This document shows positions 22,628 through 34,935 of a DNA stretch of 64,000 nucleotides, piece by piece. Position 1 is the first letter of the stretch; each line of letters opens with the position of its first letter. Both the position numbers and the translations under genes were made by a program. The stretch is from Acanthococcus lagerstroemiae (taxonomy: Eukaryota > Arthropoda > Insecta > Hemiptera > Eriococcidae), in contig CM063113.1 in assembly GCA_031841125.1 (NCBI GenBank), forward strand, positions 22,217,312 to 22,281,311, read 5' to 3'. The notes beneath the pieces were generated by a model. It saw nothing but the letters and a program-made list of their open reading frames with translations. It ran no database searches and was not told the DNA's origin.

Positions 22628-24147
22628 GGCGACTTACTGAAGATGTGACATACTATTCAGGGTGAAGCAACACGCGCTTGAAATACATGTATGATGTTTT
22701 GCCAAGCCTACCCTAAGAACAAAGCAGTAGTAAACTTAGAAAACAATTTTCAGATTCATACTAATTCAACTTATTTATTTCCCCTCAATACTTATACCAG
22801 ATCTATTCTAATTGTTGAACTGAGAACATTTCAATTTCAACCTACGAAATAATGCAGATCCGAGTACACACTGAACCTTCAACCGCGAAACTGGTTGAAG
22901 TGGCAGAGAGAGGTGCCAGAGGAAACCAAAAGTACACGAGTTCGAATCCAAAGACTGTGAATAAAAATGGCAGGAATTCACACGCATATCTTGAGTTTAC
23001 TAGCTCGTCGACTGGACTCAAAACCTGCCAGCAAACGAGAAGGAACTAAAAAATCACATCATCACCGAAATAGGGCATAATGCATAATAATCATGGCATA
23101 ATTGAGTCGGCTCGTTTCAATTGAATACACTGAGCATGTTGCATGTTGATTTTGATGACCAGTTTGAAAATAACTTCTACCATTCGTTTCACGAAACATT
23201 GGAGATGAATGGTTAGACTGAATTTTTCAAATTCGGTAATTAAAGCAGATACATGAGCGGGGTTTCTTTGACCGGAAGAGAGGAAGAGGAGGTACGATGA
23301 AACATCAACTGAAAGAATTAACTCACGATGTGTGAGAGGTTCTTTTCCTTCTTTAATAACAAAATTCTTTATAAATTTCCACCTGTCAATCGATCTACGG
23401 AATTTCTCATTCTCTTAATGATAAGTGTTTCATTTTAGTGGAATTCACACGCCACTCTTCAAGATGTATAAATTTTCTGGTACATTTTCTAAAAGAAAAT
23501 AGACGATGGCATAAAATCAAAAGGACATTTTCCAAATGTACTATGTACTACGTATTTTGCTTCAAGATGTATGCTAGAAAACATCAGACACGCAAGGTTC
23601 ACCAGTTCACCTAATGTCATCTTATGCTGCGTGGCAGAACTTCACTAAATCACCCGGCAGTCACTGTCACTACAGACACACAGTGTCTCAAAGTACATGA
23701 CACCCCTTCAACCGGGTAAGTAGTTAACTTATCTTGACAACTAGTAGATAAGTTTGCAAACTCTGATACTTGAAGGGGCACAGATTTGGTTATTGGAAGA
23801 ATTTATGCACAGCATTAATGGAATTTATTTCTCAGCATTGCTTACAGATAGATCGGTAGAATTGGTATAGAAGGCAGTTACAGCGACTATTAAAAAGAAG
23901 AAGAAATACCAATATCGGGTCCACACGGTGTTCTACAACACCCATTTTGGATACAAACTACACACAAGAATCTTCAAATTTTTCAATGTTCCACGAAATT
24001 TGTTCTGTGGATCCAGTGAATTTTCATAGTACACAATTCGACTTGACAGATCGTACCTAGAAGTCGGATTGCAGTATCGCCAGGGAACTAATTAATACAG
24101 TTTAGCAGTCTTCATATTTTTTTAAACATATACTGCACAAAAACACA
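22628..24147. other. No gene recognised
   Basis: AT-rich sequence; one open reading at 22852-23049 has no recognisable features. Confidence 0.5.
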
Positions 24148-24820
24148 ATGCAACTGCTGCTGAAAATATTAGCCACTGCCGGTTTCAATCAACAAGGAGA
24201 CGGGGTCGCATCAGCGAATAATTCTCTTCGCCGACAAGGAAGGGTACGCAAGGTGGCTGCAGGAGGTCGCTACCTCTGGCGACAAACCAACCCCCTCTGT
24301 GTGGTCGCTACATCTGCCGTCGTTTCCACCTTCTCAGCTAAAAGGAACCGAAGGCAACCTCCAGTCGTGCGCGCGACTATCGTGAGGTGGTGGAGGCCAC
24401 CTACCTTCCAAGAGGTCGCTGTCTCGGAGATAGCACCATTCTGTTCTCGTCTAACACGAGAAAGCCTCGTGATCCCGTTCCTGTAAGGGGCCGCTCATAC
24501 GTGGAAGTCACCATCAGTGGATGCACTCGGGCGAGACTTTGGAAGCCTCTCTGTCGAGGCAATCAACCGAGAGGCTGGGACCATCCTGCTCCAGGATCGA
24601 GAACACACAGAGGAATTCGCCATGGAGGGAGGCCTTCTGAGTTCTACATCGATACGCACCGGGGCTCGTCCGACCCGCGATTAAGGGAGGCCGCCCGCCA
24701 CCTAGCCAGGATCTCGGCACCAAAGGGGACCGACGTAAACCACACCATAACCTGCGATGGTGTCGTAAAACTGCTGCCTACAGTAAGACTGCTGAGAGAA
24801 GCTAATGGGCAGAATTAAAA
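24148..24820 (+). mobile_element. Possible R1-type endonuclease fragment
   Basis: The GC content is clearly higher than in the flanks. Readings in two frames overlap, which suggests a frameshifted coding relic. The second contains VRGRSYVEVTISG, which resembles the R-G-x-S-Y-I-D-V-T-x-S block of the apurinic endonuclease domain of R1-like elements. SSDPRL downstream could be the degenerate S-D-H-x-x-I motif. The other motifs are not clear, so the class is tentative. Confidence 0.4.
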
Positions 24821-24892
24821 AAGTAAAGTAGAAAATTACTTTCTGCTGTCTGAGGAGTCGATTTTGAACAGTTAAAAGAAAGACACTGCTCA

Positions 24893-26476
24893 AGATGGCA
24901 CTTATTTACTCTTGATGAAAAAAATTTCATGTTCATAACACCCCCCTCGCTCACTCAGGCTTGGTTCCCAATATTTAGAACAATGCTGCAAAGGATCAGC
25001 ACAATCGAAGAAGCTCAACCTCTGTTGCAAGGAAGAGGTTCTTATGAGAATGAACCCTAAATTTGGGATCTGAGATTCAGTCGCTGAGGGAGGCTCCGCA
25101 TATGAGCTTAGAATCATTTTATTCTTCATATCCAAGTTTTAAGGGTTCTTGAATTCACTTCAGGAATATTTCCCTGTCTCCTAAACAATACAAGTTTCGT
25201 CGGATAGGGAAACTAACTTCCAGTTACTATATAATTTTCCACAATTTCCGACCTCTTCACAGTAGCAGTAAGGTTTCCTAGGTCACTGAATTCATTTCAG
25301 GTGTTTTTTCTCATCTCTCCTCGACCCTCGAGGCTCTACAGGGTGCTGATCTCCAATACCTACAACGACCCCGATTTCCAAATTTATTGGGGACGCTAAG
25401 TCTGTTTCAGAAATTCTTTCTTTCCCTTTAACCATTGAGGCTCTGCAAAGGCTTACTCTCCAATTACTACAATGTCCTCAATTTTCAAACTGTTCAAATC
25501 GACGGTACTTTTTTTAGGGGGGGGGGGGGGTGTCACTGATTCCGTTTTAGGAATTCTTTCTTCCCTACCGCCAACCCTCGAGGCTCCACAGGAGGCTGGT
25601 TCAACCATACCAACTAGAAATTTGGGTAAATTTGAGTAATTGGACATTAATCATCCGTAAAACCTCACGAGTTGAGGAGAAGGGAGAAAAAAAAACTCTG
25701 AAATGGATTCAGCGACTCAAAAAACCGTAATATTGTGACGAACGCTCCCGAACATTCAAGATAAGTGAAGAACAATCCCCTTCGAGAAGATCGATAACGA
25801 GAGCGATAAGAAGTTTCGCAATAACGTCGGGGTATATAAAGGCCGCTTGCCGTCGCCGAGTTTTTTAGGTGATAATTTGTGCGTTTTCAAATCGATTTTG
25901 CTACTGTGCTTAGTGCTTTGGTGTGTTCGTGCAGGAATAAGCGTCGTTATTCCATCTCCTGAGACTTTTAGTGCGAATTCCGTTACAATCTTGACATAAA
26001 GAACTCGGAAATGGGGAACATTGGAATAATTAAAGATTAGCACCCCTGTGGAGCCACAAAGGTAGATGGAACGAAGAAACAACTTTTGCAATCGATTTAG
26101 CGATTCAAAAACTGTACTATCGATGTAAAACTCCAAAATTGGGGGAAAGAGGAATGATTGGAAATTAATCCTCGTGGACTCGAATGGATTAAGGGGAAAG
26201 GGAAAATAACTGCTGAAATTAATTCAGTGATTTACAAGACCTCTATATGAGGGGGTGTGGGAAATAATTTTTCGAGGCTCCCCTAGCGACTGAAACTCAA
26301 ATTTCAAAAATCAATATCAATTCCTATAAGAACTTTTCCCCCTTACAGCACGGGTTGATCATTTTGGATTTTGCGCACACATTGCAAAACTTTTTTTTTT
26401 GTTGTAATATTAAGAGCCGATTTGGGGAGTGGTCCATTAAGGGGGGAAAAACAGAAGTCAAAAATAAGGACCACCC
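24893..26476. mobile_element. Second foldback element, containing a solo LTR
   Basis: It begins GATGGCACTTATTTACTCTTG, matching the start of the 20466 element, and ends GGACCACCCTAAT. Left-arm units (TCACTGAATTCATTTCAGG-like, CTCGAGGCTC-ACAGG) and reverse-orientation right-arm units (GGATTCAGCGACTC, TGGAGCCACAAAGG-like) repeat the architecture of the first copy. A 254-bp LTR interrupts it at 25734-25987. It is non-coding. Confidence 0.7.
25734..25987 (+). mobile_element. Solo LTR of an LTR retrotransposon
   Basis: The 254-bp block begins TGTGACGAACGCTCCCG and ends GCGAATTCCGTTACA, giving the TG...CA boundaries of LTRs. It has a TATATAAA box at 25833-25840 and is compositionally distinct from the surrounding repeat. 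Flanking ATAT (25730-25733) and ATCT (25988-25991) may be a decayed 4-bp target duplication. No internal gag-pol is present, so it is a solo LTR left by recombination. The terminal TGTGACGAA recalls gypsy-type LTRs, but that is only a resemblance. Confidence 0.75.
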
Positions 26477-29469
26477 TAATACTACCACTCCACATACTAT
26501 ATAACTATGTAGATATTGAAAATAATTCTGATAAATACATGCACTATTGATGAAGCAGAAATAATAGATGGTGAAGAGGATGAGTTGGCTGACACGAATA
26601 AAATGCATAAGATATAAACTACTGAAAACTGAAGAGGTTGAGGTAACCGAAATCCAGATCAATTAAAAGTACACATCATTTGTAAAGTACCCATCCATCT
26701 ACTTGCACTGTCAAAGCCAGACAAAGAATGAAATTCATTGATTTCTAAATCAATATTAACCAGCTTTAAAAGACTTGCGATGCCACGTACAAGATGTTGC
26801 GAACGTACATCACAATTAACTCAATTATTCTTATGTATCCTCCATTAAAAATTGGTAAGAAGCTGAAACAAGGAAAAACCTTTTCTATATTGGTTTCTTA
26901 TTCTCAAAATGCTACTAGTAGGATGGAGCATACGAACGAGCTGAGCGGAATACAAATTAGAAATAATAAAAAAGTGGAATATCCTTACTTCAACGTTTCG
27001 AAGTACAATGAAAATGTTAAAAACAACCGTAATCAAATTATGACGGTTAAATATCCGATCACCAAAAGATATTGTAACGATAAAGTAACTGTTAACCGGA
27101 TAAATACGGTTATGACAGTCTGAGGGTTCTGTTTCATACAGAAATAAAAATAAAAGTTCTCATTTTCAGCCTCGTTTCTGCCTCAATTTACCCATCCATC
27201 AAGGATTACTGTCTCGCCTTCGGAGAAGTATTCTACAACCTCCTGGCAATTTTCCACCAAAATCTTGCCCACCTCTATATAAATACTGAAAGTTGCCGCC
27301 CAAGACTATGATACCCATCTGGCAGTTGCAAAGGCTACAGAACATTCTACATAGATATCGGGTCGCGTACGAATCCACGACCAAAGTCAGAAGCGACTTA
27401 AAAGGCGAAGCCGGGCATAACTAACAGAGCAGACGAAAGTTACACCCGTGAAAAAGTTTCCTCCGATTCCGGGAGACGGGGTCTTATTCGAGATTAGCCT
27501 AATTTATTAGGCCAAGTATATATATGAGACTAAATACGCCACTTTTTCATTCAAACGGAAACCACCGCAGAGTTCTGCAACTAAGTATACGTAAGTTTGG
27601 CGCGAATTTTTTGTTCTAGTTACTTACAGGACGTCAAGGGAGGTGGAAGGGTCACAGTAATTTAGCCGAAAAATGGCGCACCACATAACGGTAATTCAGG
27701 AGATTACGAGGTAATGAATTTTCTATTCGATGACAGCAGAAGCTTTTCGAGCGAGGAAAGTTACAGTTCTTTTTCCCCCGCATTGAAAAACGCGCTTTCA
27801 GAAAAGCGAAACCAATGACATCGTTATAGGAGAGATATTAGAAGCCACTAATCCCCCATTCGCTTGGCAGCGTCCAACCTCGAGTAAGCGCACAACCCTC
27901 GACATGTACTCCAGTATAAACAGACAAAAAATTTCTTATACAGACGATTAGAAAGTTCGAGATATCAAGTTGACTGGACATACAGGGTACAGCACGAAAA
28001 ACCCCTTCCTCCAAATCTTTTCCTTTTATTAGGAAGTCGGGGGAAAATGGCGTAAACAGGTATCTTTAAGAAGTAAGGTCTAGTTTATTGTGACAAAAAA
28101 TCTTCCCACCCTCTGAAGGAGGCTGCAATATGCTACCAACGTTTGAATTTTACACAAAAGGCTAACTCAATCCAGATATACTGACAAGTTTAAATACGAA
28201 GAACATTGAGTTGAAGAGATACATGTAGGAAAGAGGCCTCTTTTCCAATACGGCGCTTTATGAAGTTTTCTATCAAAATTGTCGCGGGTTTTCAAATCAC
28301 ACTAAGCATAGAAATCAGGGACACGATGTAATTTAAATAATCGTCTAGATCATCTGCTGAAATTGCTGAGTCCCAAATCCGGTTTCTCGCCTAATACTCA
28401 CAATGTAAACTCATTTTTAGCATCGCTGCCTACTCATGTTCCCCAAATAGCAGAATGTTCTCCTAATCCACAATTAATACGCCATAACAGGAAATCCCTG
28501 CTATTCTTTGATCTTCCTACAGATACCAAAGGTTTGTGGTAAGCCTATCCTCTCCAATGTTCATTTTTGTATAAACTGTCCTGCCTGACAACTTTCTGCA
28601 ATAAACAGTGCGACCGTCTTAGAAATGTCTTCTGTCGGCTGCATACCGATACTTCCTGTATGTGATCTTTTCCCAACTGCTCTTCTTCTCAAACGTCCTT
28701 TTTCGCCCTCGATCGGTCAGGCAGGACATCCGTTTAATTCAGTTACAGTTCATGTTTCAGCAATCTAGGTTAAATCTATTCTTCCTATCGACTGATCGAT
28801 ACACGCGTTTTCTTTACACACTCACGTTTCTTCAACTTCGAATTTTTCGGTCGGGACTAAACACTTCTTATACAATTACCAAAAACCCGCAGGGTGTTAT
28901 GGCTAGCAAACCCATAATTGATTGCCGAAATGAAGAAACGAAATTTATATTCTATTGATGGCACTAGTAAGACTCCTGAATCAAGTATTTCTACTGAAAA
29001 TGTCAGCTATGATTTTGTTACATTGTACAGAAATGAAATGGATGCCGATGATTTGAATCGAATTTACCAGCAAGGTACATGACCAGCCTTTCACAACGAC
29101 AATCTGCAGCTGTATTATCATTCACAGGCATTTGCAGCATTTGAAACATTCGAGATTAGTTGATGAACAATGTGCTACCCAATTTACAATACTTCACTTG
29201 AGGCAATGGTTTTCAGACGAAGAATTTCCATACCTGAGACCTGCCTCAAAATTGCGTTAGCTCCGCCTATTCTAAGATGAACTTGCATCCTGATTTGTGG
29301 AACATGAGACACTTTCCTGTCATAAGTCTTATCTGTGGCGTTTTTAAACACTGACACCTCAGGCTCTGTGACGAAGTTTTCGTCGATCGGATAATACAAG
29401 ACACTTTCTAATCCTGGCTACTTGCTCGAGTTTCGAACTCTGAAGTACCAATACCCAGAAAGGACTTAC
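26477..29469. other. No gene recognised; small reading at 28930-29082
   Basis: AT-rich intronic sequence. One 50-codon plus-strand reading at 28930-29082 (MKKRNLYSIDGTSK..., ending NRIYQQGT) looks protein-like but has no splice context or known family. The other readings are short. Confidence 0.4.
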
Positions 29470-29612
29470 CGTTGGGTCCATCGAAACGTAGAAGAAGTCA
29501 TCGGACTCGTCGGAAACTTCATCGCACGACACAGTCGAAGCACCAAACATTTTCACAAAACTGCACTTCCAAGTGTCTCAAATCAACCTCCAACACTCAT
29601 TACTTCCAAACT
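29470..29612 (-). CDS. Trpm: Probable Trpm first exon (5' UTR and 27 codons)
   Basis: On the minus strand an ATG at 29550-29548 in a GTGAAAATG context, with an in-frame TGA upstream in GATTTGAGAC, opens 27 codons. They read MFGASTVSCDEVS, then DESDDFFYVSMDPT, acidic and low in hydrophobics, and end at ACG followed by a GTAAGTCC donor (29469). The exon ends in phase 0. The TRPM exon at 2770 starts in phase 0, and TRPM N-termini upstream of SWIE are short and variable, so the two join naturally. I infer the link, because no conserved residue in these 27 proves it. The 5' end is set at an initiator-like TCAGTT. Coding part: 29470-29550. Confidence 0.55.
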
Positions 29613-29640
29613 GACTGTTCCACGAAACCGTGGTCAGCTA
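29600..29640 (-). promoter_or_regulatory. Initiator-like site upstream of the first exon
   Basis: The minus strand reads AACAGTCAGTTTGG, with the arthropod initiator TCAGTT at 29614-29609, about 62 bp before the ATG. No TATA box lies at the expected distance. A dyad CCACG-AAAC-CGTGG at 29620-29633 sits just upstream. It is predicted from motif and position only. Confidence 0.35.
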
Positions 29641-30700
29641 CTCGCATTATCGTGTTCGTGTTTTGGCACAAGAAACAGCTAGATAAACAAGTCCGCGGTA
29701 CCTACTGTTTGCGTCCGCACACAAATACTATTGTAATTCTATTTAGACTAATCGCCCTCTACGTCCTCATAATAACGACCGCTGATAACCGCTATCGAGT
29801 CGAGTACAAGTTGTCTTCATTTTACATTGTTTTAAAATACACTTACAACCAGTTCGGACTATCTCGTACATTTTTTCGGGCACTTACACAGACACCTCGA
29901 GCATAAAAAGCGGAACATCAACGACCATTCTTCGGTCTCTAGATGGCACGCTCTTTTTTTATGACTCAATAAACGTCGGCCGGGTAGAGTAACAGAAAAC
30001 GCGCTTTTATATTCCCCATTTCGCGGAAAATCGGAAGCCATCAAGAAGGCGAGCTTCAGGTTGCGAAAGGGGAAAAAAAGGTATCACTTTTTAACAACAC
30101 GATTTTCAACGACCTCGATGTGTCGGGTGTATGTAATGGACGCCTCCTCTGGTTACCAAAATTTAATTGCATCCGCCGTACAGTAATTTCCATAACAACG
30201 GAGACCGAAAGAAACGCTCCTTGAAAATCTCGTTCGTGTCAAACTCCAAAAAGAAAAAAATCACGGGCGCGTCAAAAATTCGCGCGCGCGCGAGTACAAA
30301 TGAAAAATGTCAATGAGACGGCGAAGGACGCAAAAATCCAACTCAATAAATTGCAATTCACTCACAGGTCGCCGCATTTGAGCATCGATTTTGTCTCAAA
30401 CGCGTTTTCGCCATCAACGTCGCAGACGATTCCATTTCACCTTTTTCAACGGCCGCTCCAAACGGCCAATTAATTTAAATACGGTTTAATGACTCGGGTT
30501 AAGTGATCGCCGGGCGGCACAGTGGCAATGTCCACGACCGCAGAATAATCGCCGCTCGCCAAATCCGAGTACGTCGGAAATTTTCGTAAACTGAAAATCC
30601 AATTCTGAGGGTGAGGGTGAAGTGACGAACTGAAAGTGATGCTCGGCTATTTCGTGAACTGTATACGCATTACGCAGTAGCAACTGTTACACACGTTTTG
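29641..30700. other. CpG-rich promoter-proximal region
   Basis: Unique sequence with elevated CpG, including a CGCGCGCG run at 30281-30292 (AATTCGCGCGCGCGCGAG). It contains none of the window's repeats. It lies immediately upstream of the putative first exon on the minus strand, so promoter or 5' regulatory function is the natural guess. No factor sites can be assigned. Confidence 0.4.
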
Positions 30701-32284
30701 CAGACACAAGGCAGAAAATGGTGACGCAGGACTTGCCAGATCTGGTGGCTACTTGTTGCCAGTTCTGGCTATTTGCGTGTTCAAATTTGGGGACGCGACT
30801 TTTTATACTGGTTAAATTGCATCATGCGGCTACTTTGAAATTGGACTGGCTTTCTCCCTCCATTCTCTGCGAGTGCTACCTTGGCATAGTGAAAGGGCTT
30901 AGAGAAAAGCTGAAAGCACAATAGGAGAAGGAAAACTCCGACAGATAAACACTGATGAAAGCAAGGTGCATTTATATCAGTATTTTGCCCTGGTGATGCG
31001 TCTCCACCACATGATGGCAACTGACAGAATAAATAATAATTCCTGATGTAAAAAATCTCATTCGGATGTCCGAGCGGAGACTACCTAGTGAGAAACCACT
31101 GAGAAACTTTCAGAATTGAGAATATGGGCACGGAATGTAAGGACCAGTAAGGACACTGAATGAGGTAAAAAAATCAGAAAACTTAACCGTTAAATGGCAC
31201 ACTGGCGCGTTTTCACGCACACCATGCGTGTATGAATGGTGGTATATACACGCATGCGAGGGCGCTTACCTGGTTTATCCCTTGCAAGTTACAAATGCAG
31301 CAGGACTTAAACAAAACTTAATTTCAATTGTAAGATGTTTGGAAATTTTGTAGTGAGGGGTAGGGGAATTCAAGTCTTTTTAGATACTAAATTTTTTAAA
31401 CGTGTTTTTATCTCTGTAATTATTGTTTGTATAGTGTATTTTGTTTTGTTTCGATTTTTATGCCAATGACCCTTGGTTCTTTATGAAAAAAAATTCACCC
31501 CTCTCGGGAGTTCTACAGGGGGTTTATATCAACACGAATTCAAAGCTAATGTTGAAATACTTACCAAATTTCTTATTATTTTAGCCTATAATTGTAGTAA
31601 TAACTTATTCCCTTGAAAAAATTTTTATTCCCCCTCAACCAGTTCAGACTATGTATCTAGGTATACATATATTATGCTTCTTTTATCATAATGTAAGAAG
31701 ATTTGCATGATAGGTTTTTTAATTTAATGATCGGCAAAATTCGCCGATGTGTGCCATTTACGTAACATTCTATGTGCGCTACATAAGGGTTAAAGAAGGA
31801 AATCAAAAGATTAAAATTAGATATAATAAGAATGAAGAGCTGACTTTCAAAGTGCCCTTAGTCCAAAAGACAGAAGTTTAGGAAATTAAGAAAATGTAAT
31901 TAAGGTCCCATTTCATTATCATACTGTATCAGTGTTTTGAACACATATAACTCGCCTTCTAAGAGACAGAAATTCGCGGTGAACGCTGGAATGTGCATTT
32001 TCTTCTTCTCCACCAGATAGTGCTAAAATCCCAATTTCGTTAATTTTGGACTAAGCTCGTTTTGGAAGTCAGGTCCTCAATTAGTAACGTGATGGCTAGA
32101 AAAAAATGATTTTTGGACGGGGGAGTATAGAATAATTAATCAGCAGCGAAAAGATAGCAAGTAGGCGTAGGTATTACTATGAATAAAACTGTAGGGAATT
32201 GAGTGTAAAGTTATACCCAACATAGTGAGAGTATTAATGGTGAGAATTTCAAAAACATCAGTATCTTTAGTGATAGTCAAGTAT
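30701..32284. other. No gene; diverged relative of a TIR end at 31990-32080
   Basis: CACCAGATAG, TTTTGGACTAAGCTCGTTTTGG and GGTCCTCAAT at 31990-32080 parallel the right end of the 13425-14388 element, without a matching left end. A dyad of CACGCA/TGCGTG motifs lies at about 31214-31256. Otherwise empty. Confidence 0.4.
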
Positions 32285-32296
32285 TTGTATAAGCCT

Positions 32297-32482
32297 CTTT
32301 TCTAATTTTACTCTCAACCCGAGCCCTGGAATCCACCTTTTCGAGCATTACTTCGGGGAGGCTATCAGAGCTGCTTTAGCCCTCTTCTCGTCGTCGAAAT
32401 GTAGGGAGTTGCTACGTAGGCTTGAACCAGGGATCTCCGGATTCCGAGACCAGCGCGCTATCCACTCGGCCAACCAGACCTC
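32297..32482 (-). mobile_element. tRNA-derived SINE, copy 1
   Basis: On the minus strand it starts GGTCTGGTTGGCCGAGTGG (pol III A box TGGCCGAGTGG) and carries a B box, CTGGTTCAAGCC. It then has a shared body (CGTAGCAACTC, AAGAGGGCTAAAGCAGCTCT-like, AATGCTCGAAAAGG, TGGATTCCAGGGCTCGGGTT) and an A-rich tail. Imperfect flanking repeats TTGTATAAGCCT (32285) and GTTTATAAGCCT (32485) are a plausible target duplication. The head is of the Ser/Leu tRNA type. Same family as 41217-41449. Confidence 0.85.
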
Positions 32483-32554
32483 AAGTTTATAAGCCTACAG
32501 GAAGTTACAATGACGAAGAGTATTTAACGAAGTAAAAGGAAAAAAAATTCAATT

Positions 32555-32884
32555 CAGGGTGTTTACGGGATTTAGGAAACAAAATAGCATGCTTTTTCAT
32601 GACTATTATGGGGGATATAAAAAGGAAGTGGAGGGGGGGAACTCGTCGCTTCACGCCTCACCGGGGGCTCAATACAGAGCACGCTAAACTCCCACAATAA
32701 ACATTCAATCAAATTTTTTTTTCACATCAAATGAATAAAACTGATTCTTTTTCTGGTAATGGAAGCATATTGTGAACTATGACATATCATGACGTTTTCG
32801 AGTTTTGGTTGAAATATCATGACCTTCCAAAACTTTCACGACAAATTTTTGAAATCATGACTTTTCAAGCCAGTAGACATCCTG
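32555..32884. mobile_element. 330-bp MITE, CAGGGTGTTTAC ends, near-TSD CAATT/TAATT
   Basis: CAGGGTGTTTACGGG at the left is mirrored by CCAGTAGACATCCTG at the right. The flanks are CAATT (32550-32554) and TAATT (32885-32889), differing in one base. TTTTCATGACTAT and CATGACTTTTC repeats are present in the arms, and a poly-G tract is internal. Same group as 17346 and 18986. Confidence 0.8.
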
Positions 32885-33099
32885 TAATTCTAATGGGGAG
32901 ATTAGAACGCCAAAGTATGCGGAGGAAAAGAATAAGAAGTATGCGGAGAGTATCGTTTACGAGAATGAAATAAAAGAGGAGCGGGACTCATAGAATTTCG
33001 TGAAGAATCTTAATTAGTTACTGGAAACACTCTGTTTAAAAATCATGAGAGAAGAAAATACACTTGAAAAAGCCCAGGAGATGAAATGGGGAATTGGAA

Positions 33100-33454
33100 T
33101 TCGGTCTGTCGGATAAGCGAAAAGTCGAACAATACGGAGTTTTCCCCTCTCGAGGACGTAGCGAAGTTCTTTTCTGGAGGAGCGAAATTTGTTAAATTCC
33201 CAACTGACTTGAGTCAAAATTCCCAAGTACATATCAAAATTTGTTCGTATTGGCAGAAACAAACAACTACTTTCAATTTGTTGGATTTTCCCGAATTTGA
33301 ACCATCTAGTAAAATTTCACAGCTCCAGAGGAGGCTTGGGGGAGGAAGGCAAGCTTAGAATTGCCAATGATTGAAGGGTTGGATAACAGGGAGAGTTTTT
33401 TAGGTGCCGGATAATGAGGTGTCAATGAGGTATCAGATAATCGAGGTTCTACTG
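33100..33454. mobile_element. Truncated pogo-type MITE, right end
   Basis: It ends GATAATCGAGGTTCTACTG followed by TA (33455-33456), the typical right end of pogo/Tigger-like elements with a TA target. Repeated GGATAA, GGTGTCAATGAGG and CAGATAATC motifs precede it, with GTCGGATAAGCG near 33110. The left CAGTAGAAC end is missing. Confidence 0.45.
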
Positions 33455-34935
33455 TATAATATTATGACGAAAAGAAGACATAAAAATCAAATATCAGATT
33501 GTAAGACATACCTAAGAACGAATGTATGAAGACAATTTAATGATAGTGTGCACAACACTGCGTCCTGCCGGAAGGGTTTCGGATAGGACTTTTGCACGTT
33601 TTAGACCTTAAAATTATTGGAATCCAACGGTTTTTTTTTTTTTTTTCCCCGCTGCATGCATCTACATTTAACACTGAGTACAATGAGACGAACTGCAGTC
33701 CTGCTGGAAGGACAGTTATTTTCCTATTAATATGTGTAGGTGGTAGGACTGGTGTGGCGTAGAAACGTGCGATTACACGCGTCAAAATTAACGTCACCGG
33801 CATTAGCACGTCCTCTCTTCTCTCCTTTCCCGTAACCGCTTTTCCACCTTCCCCCTCGGTCTATCCTAATCATCCCGCATGAAAATTCTTGCTGTTTTCT
33901 TCCCTCTACCCCTACCGCACCGCGGTCATCACTGCTAATTGCACCGATGAGTGCGATACAGAAGTCTTTTCCGATGGTCTTAGCTATACGTTTTTTTCAT
34001 AGTTTTTCTTTTTCTTGAATAATTGTTGCCTACCTCTTACCGTGCTTGCCGTTTTTATAGGCCTTTTGTAAGTTTACTTCGGCTTTTCGAAATTTCTTTT
34101 GCATTTGGCAGTTTTCATTTTTTAAAGTTCTCACTGAGAATTTGAACAGTGGACCTTTTTCCACGTCGAATACCGCGACCAGCAGTGAATCTTTTTGAGT
34201 TTCCGCGACCTGCTGAACGTAGTAACTGCCGATTTTCTTTCTTTTCAACCGCGTGTTCGTGAACCTTCGTGTGGCCCTTTTGGCCAGCCGCCCACTTCGC
34301 GACCGCCACCGGCCGAAATCGAGTTACTTTTTCTCTTCCCCCCCCCCGTTTAATAAATTAATGTGTCTGCGTTGATGTGTAACCATGTCTGTTTCTTTTT
34401 CGAGCACCACATTGACCGCGACATGAGGTCGTAAGTACCCTTTTTTGTAAGAGAGAATGTACGGGACCATGGCTTAGAGAGAGAGATGTCTTAGCTTTTC
34501 TTTTTACTTTTCTTGCTTCTGGCTCCGGAACCATAGAATATTCAACATGTGATCTGCGTAACCGCCTTCCAAAGCCCTGGCACCTCCCGCTCCCTGGACA
34601 AGTCTCGTATGAGCTAGTCGTGGCTTTTCCCAGGCCCTTTCGGATGCCTGCTTTTTTTTTTGAGCGTTGACGCTGATTTTCTGACTTAAGCACGTACCCG
34701 CTGATAAACGGAAGGTATCAGCAGTACAATGTGCGCATGTTTGTGAGCGATCGAATTACCTTGGTTTTTCTTGGTTGGTCGTTCATAAAAATGCCACACT
34801 GGTAAGACGCAGCGTCCTGCCGGAAATACGTTGTACACTCTATAATTACATAATAATACTGAAATGTAGGTTTAAATTTTAAAAAATGAATAAGAAAACC
34901 GTGAAAACAAGGTGGAATTTGAAGTTATTGAGAAT
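33455..34935. other. No gene; a short motif recurs three times
   Basis: GCGTCCTGCCGGAA occurs at about 33560 and 34810, with a variant, AGTCCTGCTGGAAGGAC, near 33700. A poly-T run lies at 33631-33645. The open readings on the minus strand (34030-34700) are Lys/Arg-rich but unrecognised. Confidence 0.4.

Larger units (their letters stand above)
2771..29469 (-). other. Trpm: Probable 26.7-kb Trpm intron 1
   Basis: This is inferred from the phase-0 donor at 29470/29469 and the phase-0 acceptor at 2771/2770, both on the minus strand. It contains no other convincing minus-strand exon and is filled with mobile elements of both orientations. If the first exon belongs to a different gene, this span is partly intergenic. 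Confidence 0.5.

Noticed and set aside
24387..24818. A host gene encoded by the 143-codon reading
   Set aside because: Two overlapping frames are both open because of high GC, and the only recognisable motif is of the retroposon endonuclease type.
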